Shown in pieces: positions 62,827-64,000 of a stretch of DNA of 64,000 nt. The translations under genes and the position numbers were made by a program. Source of the DNA: Nisaea denitrificans DSM 18348 (lineage in GTDB: Bacteria > Pseudomonadota > Alphaproteobacteria > Thalassobaculales > Thalassobaculaceae). The DNA is taken from contig NZ_AUFM01000021.1 of assembly GCF_000426505.1 (NCBI RefSeq), forward strand, positions 1 through 64,000, given 5' to 3'. The notes beneath the pieces are model-generated. The model was not told the DNA's origin. It made no database searches and saw only the letters and a program-made list of their open reading frames with translations. Numbering within the stretch: position 1 is the first letter of the stretch; each line of letters opens with the position of its first letter.

Positions 62827-62876
62827 CATCTGAGGTGCTACCGCTCAGCCTCCGGGACTTTCATTTGGGGCGGCTG

Positions 62877-63686
62877 ATGATCATGGCAGAACTCGTTGGC
62901 AAGGTGGCGATCGTGACCGGGGCTTCCGCTCCACGTGGCATCGGCCGGGCTGTTGCCCTGCGTCTGGCGGCGGAAGGCGGGTCCGTCATCGTCAGCGACA
63001 TCGGGACACCTGAAACGACGAACCTACTCGCGGATATCGTCTCGGAGATCACGGCGGCCGGGGGAACGGCATTGGCCGTGACGGTCGACATTACCCGGAA
63101 ATCAGATATCGAGACCGCGGTGAAGCTGGCGAGGGAGCATTTCGGCCACATCGACATTTTGGTGAACAATGCGGGCTCTCTCGCCGGGTCCGCGCCTTTC
63201 CTGGAAACGAAGCCGGCCGAATGGGAAGCGAGCTTTGCCGTGAACCTGCTAGGCCCGGCCATGTTCACCCAGGCGGTGATCCCGGAGATGCAGGCGTCCG
63301 GTGGCGGCAGCATCGTCAATATCGGCTCCACCGGCAGTCTCGGTGCCGATGCCGGATTCGGCGCCTATACCGCCATGAAACACGGGCTGGTCGGTCTGAC
63401 CAAGACGGTCGCGGCGGAGTTCGGCGTGGATGGCATTCGCTGCAACGTGGTCTGCCCCGGCTTCATCGCAACGGACATGCATGCGGCGGCGAACGAGCGT
63501 CTGGCGCGCGAAAGCGGCCGTCCGGTCAAAGTGGTGAAGCAGGAACGCTATAAAACCGTGGCGATGCGCCGGGCAGGGGAGCCGGAAGAGGTGGCCGAGG
63601 CCGTTGCATTTCTTGCCGGCCCGCGCGCGGAATACATCACCGGGATCGCCATGCCGATCAGTGGCGGTACGCCCGTCGGGCTTTGA
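62877..63686 (+). CDS. Short-chain dehydrogenase/reductase
   Basis: Rossmann-fold oxidoreductase of 269 residues. The cofactor loop is TGASAPRGIG (14-23), NNAG at 97-100, and the catalytic set S151, Y164 and K168 in the pattern YTAMK. After the active site comes CNVVCPGFIATDM, and the end ITGIAMPISGGTPVGL is typical. The cofactor loop has two residues more than the classical TGxxxGIG. I chose ATG 62877 (GGGGCGG upstream); ATG 62883 is equally possible. TTGACA at 62823-62828 could be part of a promoter. Substrate unknown. Confidence 0.92.
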   Translation: MIMAELVGKVAIVTGASAPRGIGRAVALRLAAEGGSVIVSDIGTPETTNLLADIVSEITAAGGTALAVTVDITRKSDIETAVKLAREHFGHIDILVNNAGSLAGSAPFLETKPAEWEASFAVNLLGPAMFTQAVIPEMQASGGGSIVNIGSTGSLGADAGFGAYTAMKHGLVGLTKTVAAEFGVDGIRCNVVCPGFIATDMHAAANERLARESGRPVKVVKQERYKTVAMRRAGEPEEVAEAVAFLAGPRAEYITGIAMPISGGTPVGL

Positions 63687-63702
63687 CACATACCCGCGCC
63701 GG

Positions 63703-64000
63703 TCACTGTTTGCGGGCGATTACGAATAGCGCCTTTGCCGGTCCGGGGTGCCAGCTTTCCTCTATCTCAAGCCCCGCCGCTTCGAAGTCGGCGATCAGGG
63801 TCTCGGCGGTGAAGAAGCCGACCCACGGTACGAGACCGAGCCAGCGTGCCGGTGGGAGAACGAAGCGCAACCAGCCCAACCGGCCACCGGCAAGGCACGG
63901 GGTGGAGCTGATGAAGAGCCCTCCCGGCTTCAGCAGGCGCACCGCTTTCGCGATGGCGGTCCGGCGGTCCCGCAGCAGGTGCAGGATGCTGTGCGCCATG
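63703..64000 (-). CDS. Class I SAM-dependent methyltransferase (5' end outside window)
   Basis: Only the last 99 or so codons are present. The visible part, HLLRDRRTAIAKAVRLLKPGGLFISSTP, contains the post-motif III pattern of class I methyltransferases (AVRLLKPGGLFISS), then an aromatic-rich segment VGFFTAETLIADFEAAGLEI and the end PGPAKALFVIARKQ. The SAM-binding glycine motif would lie in the missing N-terminal half. It is convergent with the SDR gene, 16 bp apart. Substrate unknown. Confidence 0.85.
   Translation of the reverse strand, partial: MAHSILHLLRDRRTAIAKAVRLLKPGGLFISSTPCLAGGRLGWLRFVLPPARWLGLVPWVGFFTAETLIADFEAAGLEIEESWHPGPAKALFVIARKQ

Overview
The window looks like a chromosomal stretch of a GC-rich alphaproteobacterium, most probably a Rhodospirillales-type marine or aquatic lineage (inference). 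Supporting signs are the S10-spc-alpha ribosomal cluster without rpmJ and without rpsD between rpsK and rpoA, a short adenylate kinase, an ATP12-type F1-ATPase chaperone, a membrane LuxR-type regulator, and type I secreted RTX proteins. I see no phage, transposase, CRISPR array, tRNA or rRNA.

Region 1 (1-15321, + strand) is the end of the str operon (tuf) followed by the S10, spc and alpha ribosomal protein genes, secY and adk, rpsM, rpsK, rpoA and rplQ, closed by a strong intrinsic terminator. A sigma70-like promoter after adk starts the rpsM-rpsK-rpoA-rplQ part. Three hairpins sit in the rpsK-rpoA spacer.

Region 2 (15353-29097): a minus-strand TPR protein, then a long + strand run of tightly packed genes: Do-type periplasmic protease, rarA, an uncharacterised protein, crcB, an RluA-family pseudouridine synthase, a HAD phosphatase, an AsmA-like protein, ATP12, propionyl-CoA carboxylase beta chain and a histone-deacetylase-like amidohydrolase.

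Region 3 (29094-39879): two tandem DUF1194 (VWA-like) secreted proteins, an RNA 2',3'-cyclic phosphodiesterase, an aldo/keto reductase, the tesA / ABC ATPase / FtsX-type permease cluster, a divergent ohr-ohrR pair with palindromic operators, and a PepSY - cytochrome b561 - membrane LuxR operon followed by a convergent YbaK-type deacylase.

Region 4 (40022-49146, mostly minus): an RTX protein with polyaspartate tracts lies downstream of an OmpR-type two-component system and carries 11-bp phased direct repeats in its promoter. Next come the glycine cleavage genes gcvT-gcvH-gcvP plus a HAD phosphatase behind a tandem glycine riboswitch, and a lipoprotein.

Region 5 (49312-64000): ispH-thrB-rnhA-MFS operon, an SRPBCC protein, a FecBCDE-type siderophore ABC importer with a Tat-type binding protein, a dimethylglycine/sarcosine dehydrogenase-like flavoprotein, a DUF4347-RTX secreted protein, an odd AT-rich Trp-Lys-Asn repeat, an SDR oxidoreductase and the end of a methyltransferase gene cut by the window edge.

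Start codons were chosen by Shine-Dalgarno match, family length and overlap with neighbours; where I shortened the longest reading frame this is stated. All functional names come from reading motifs by eye, not from searches.
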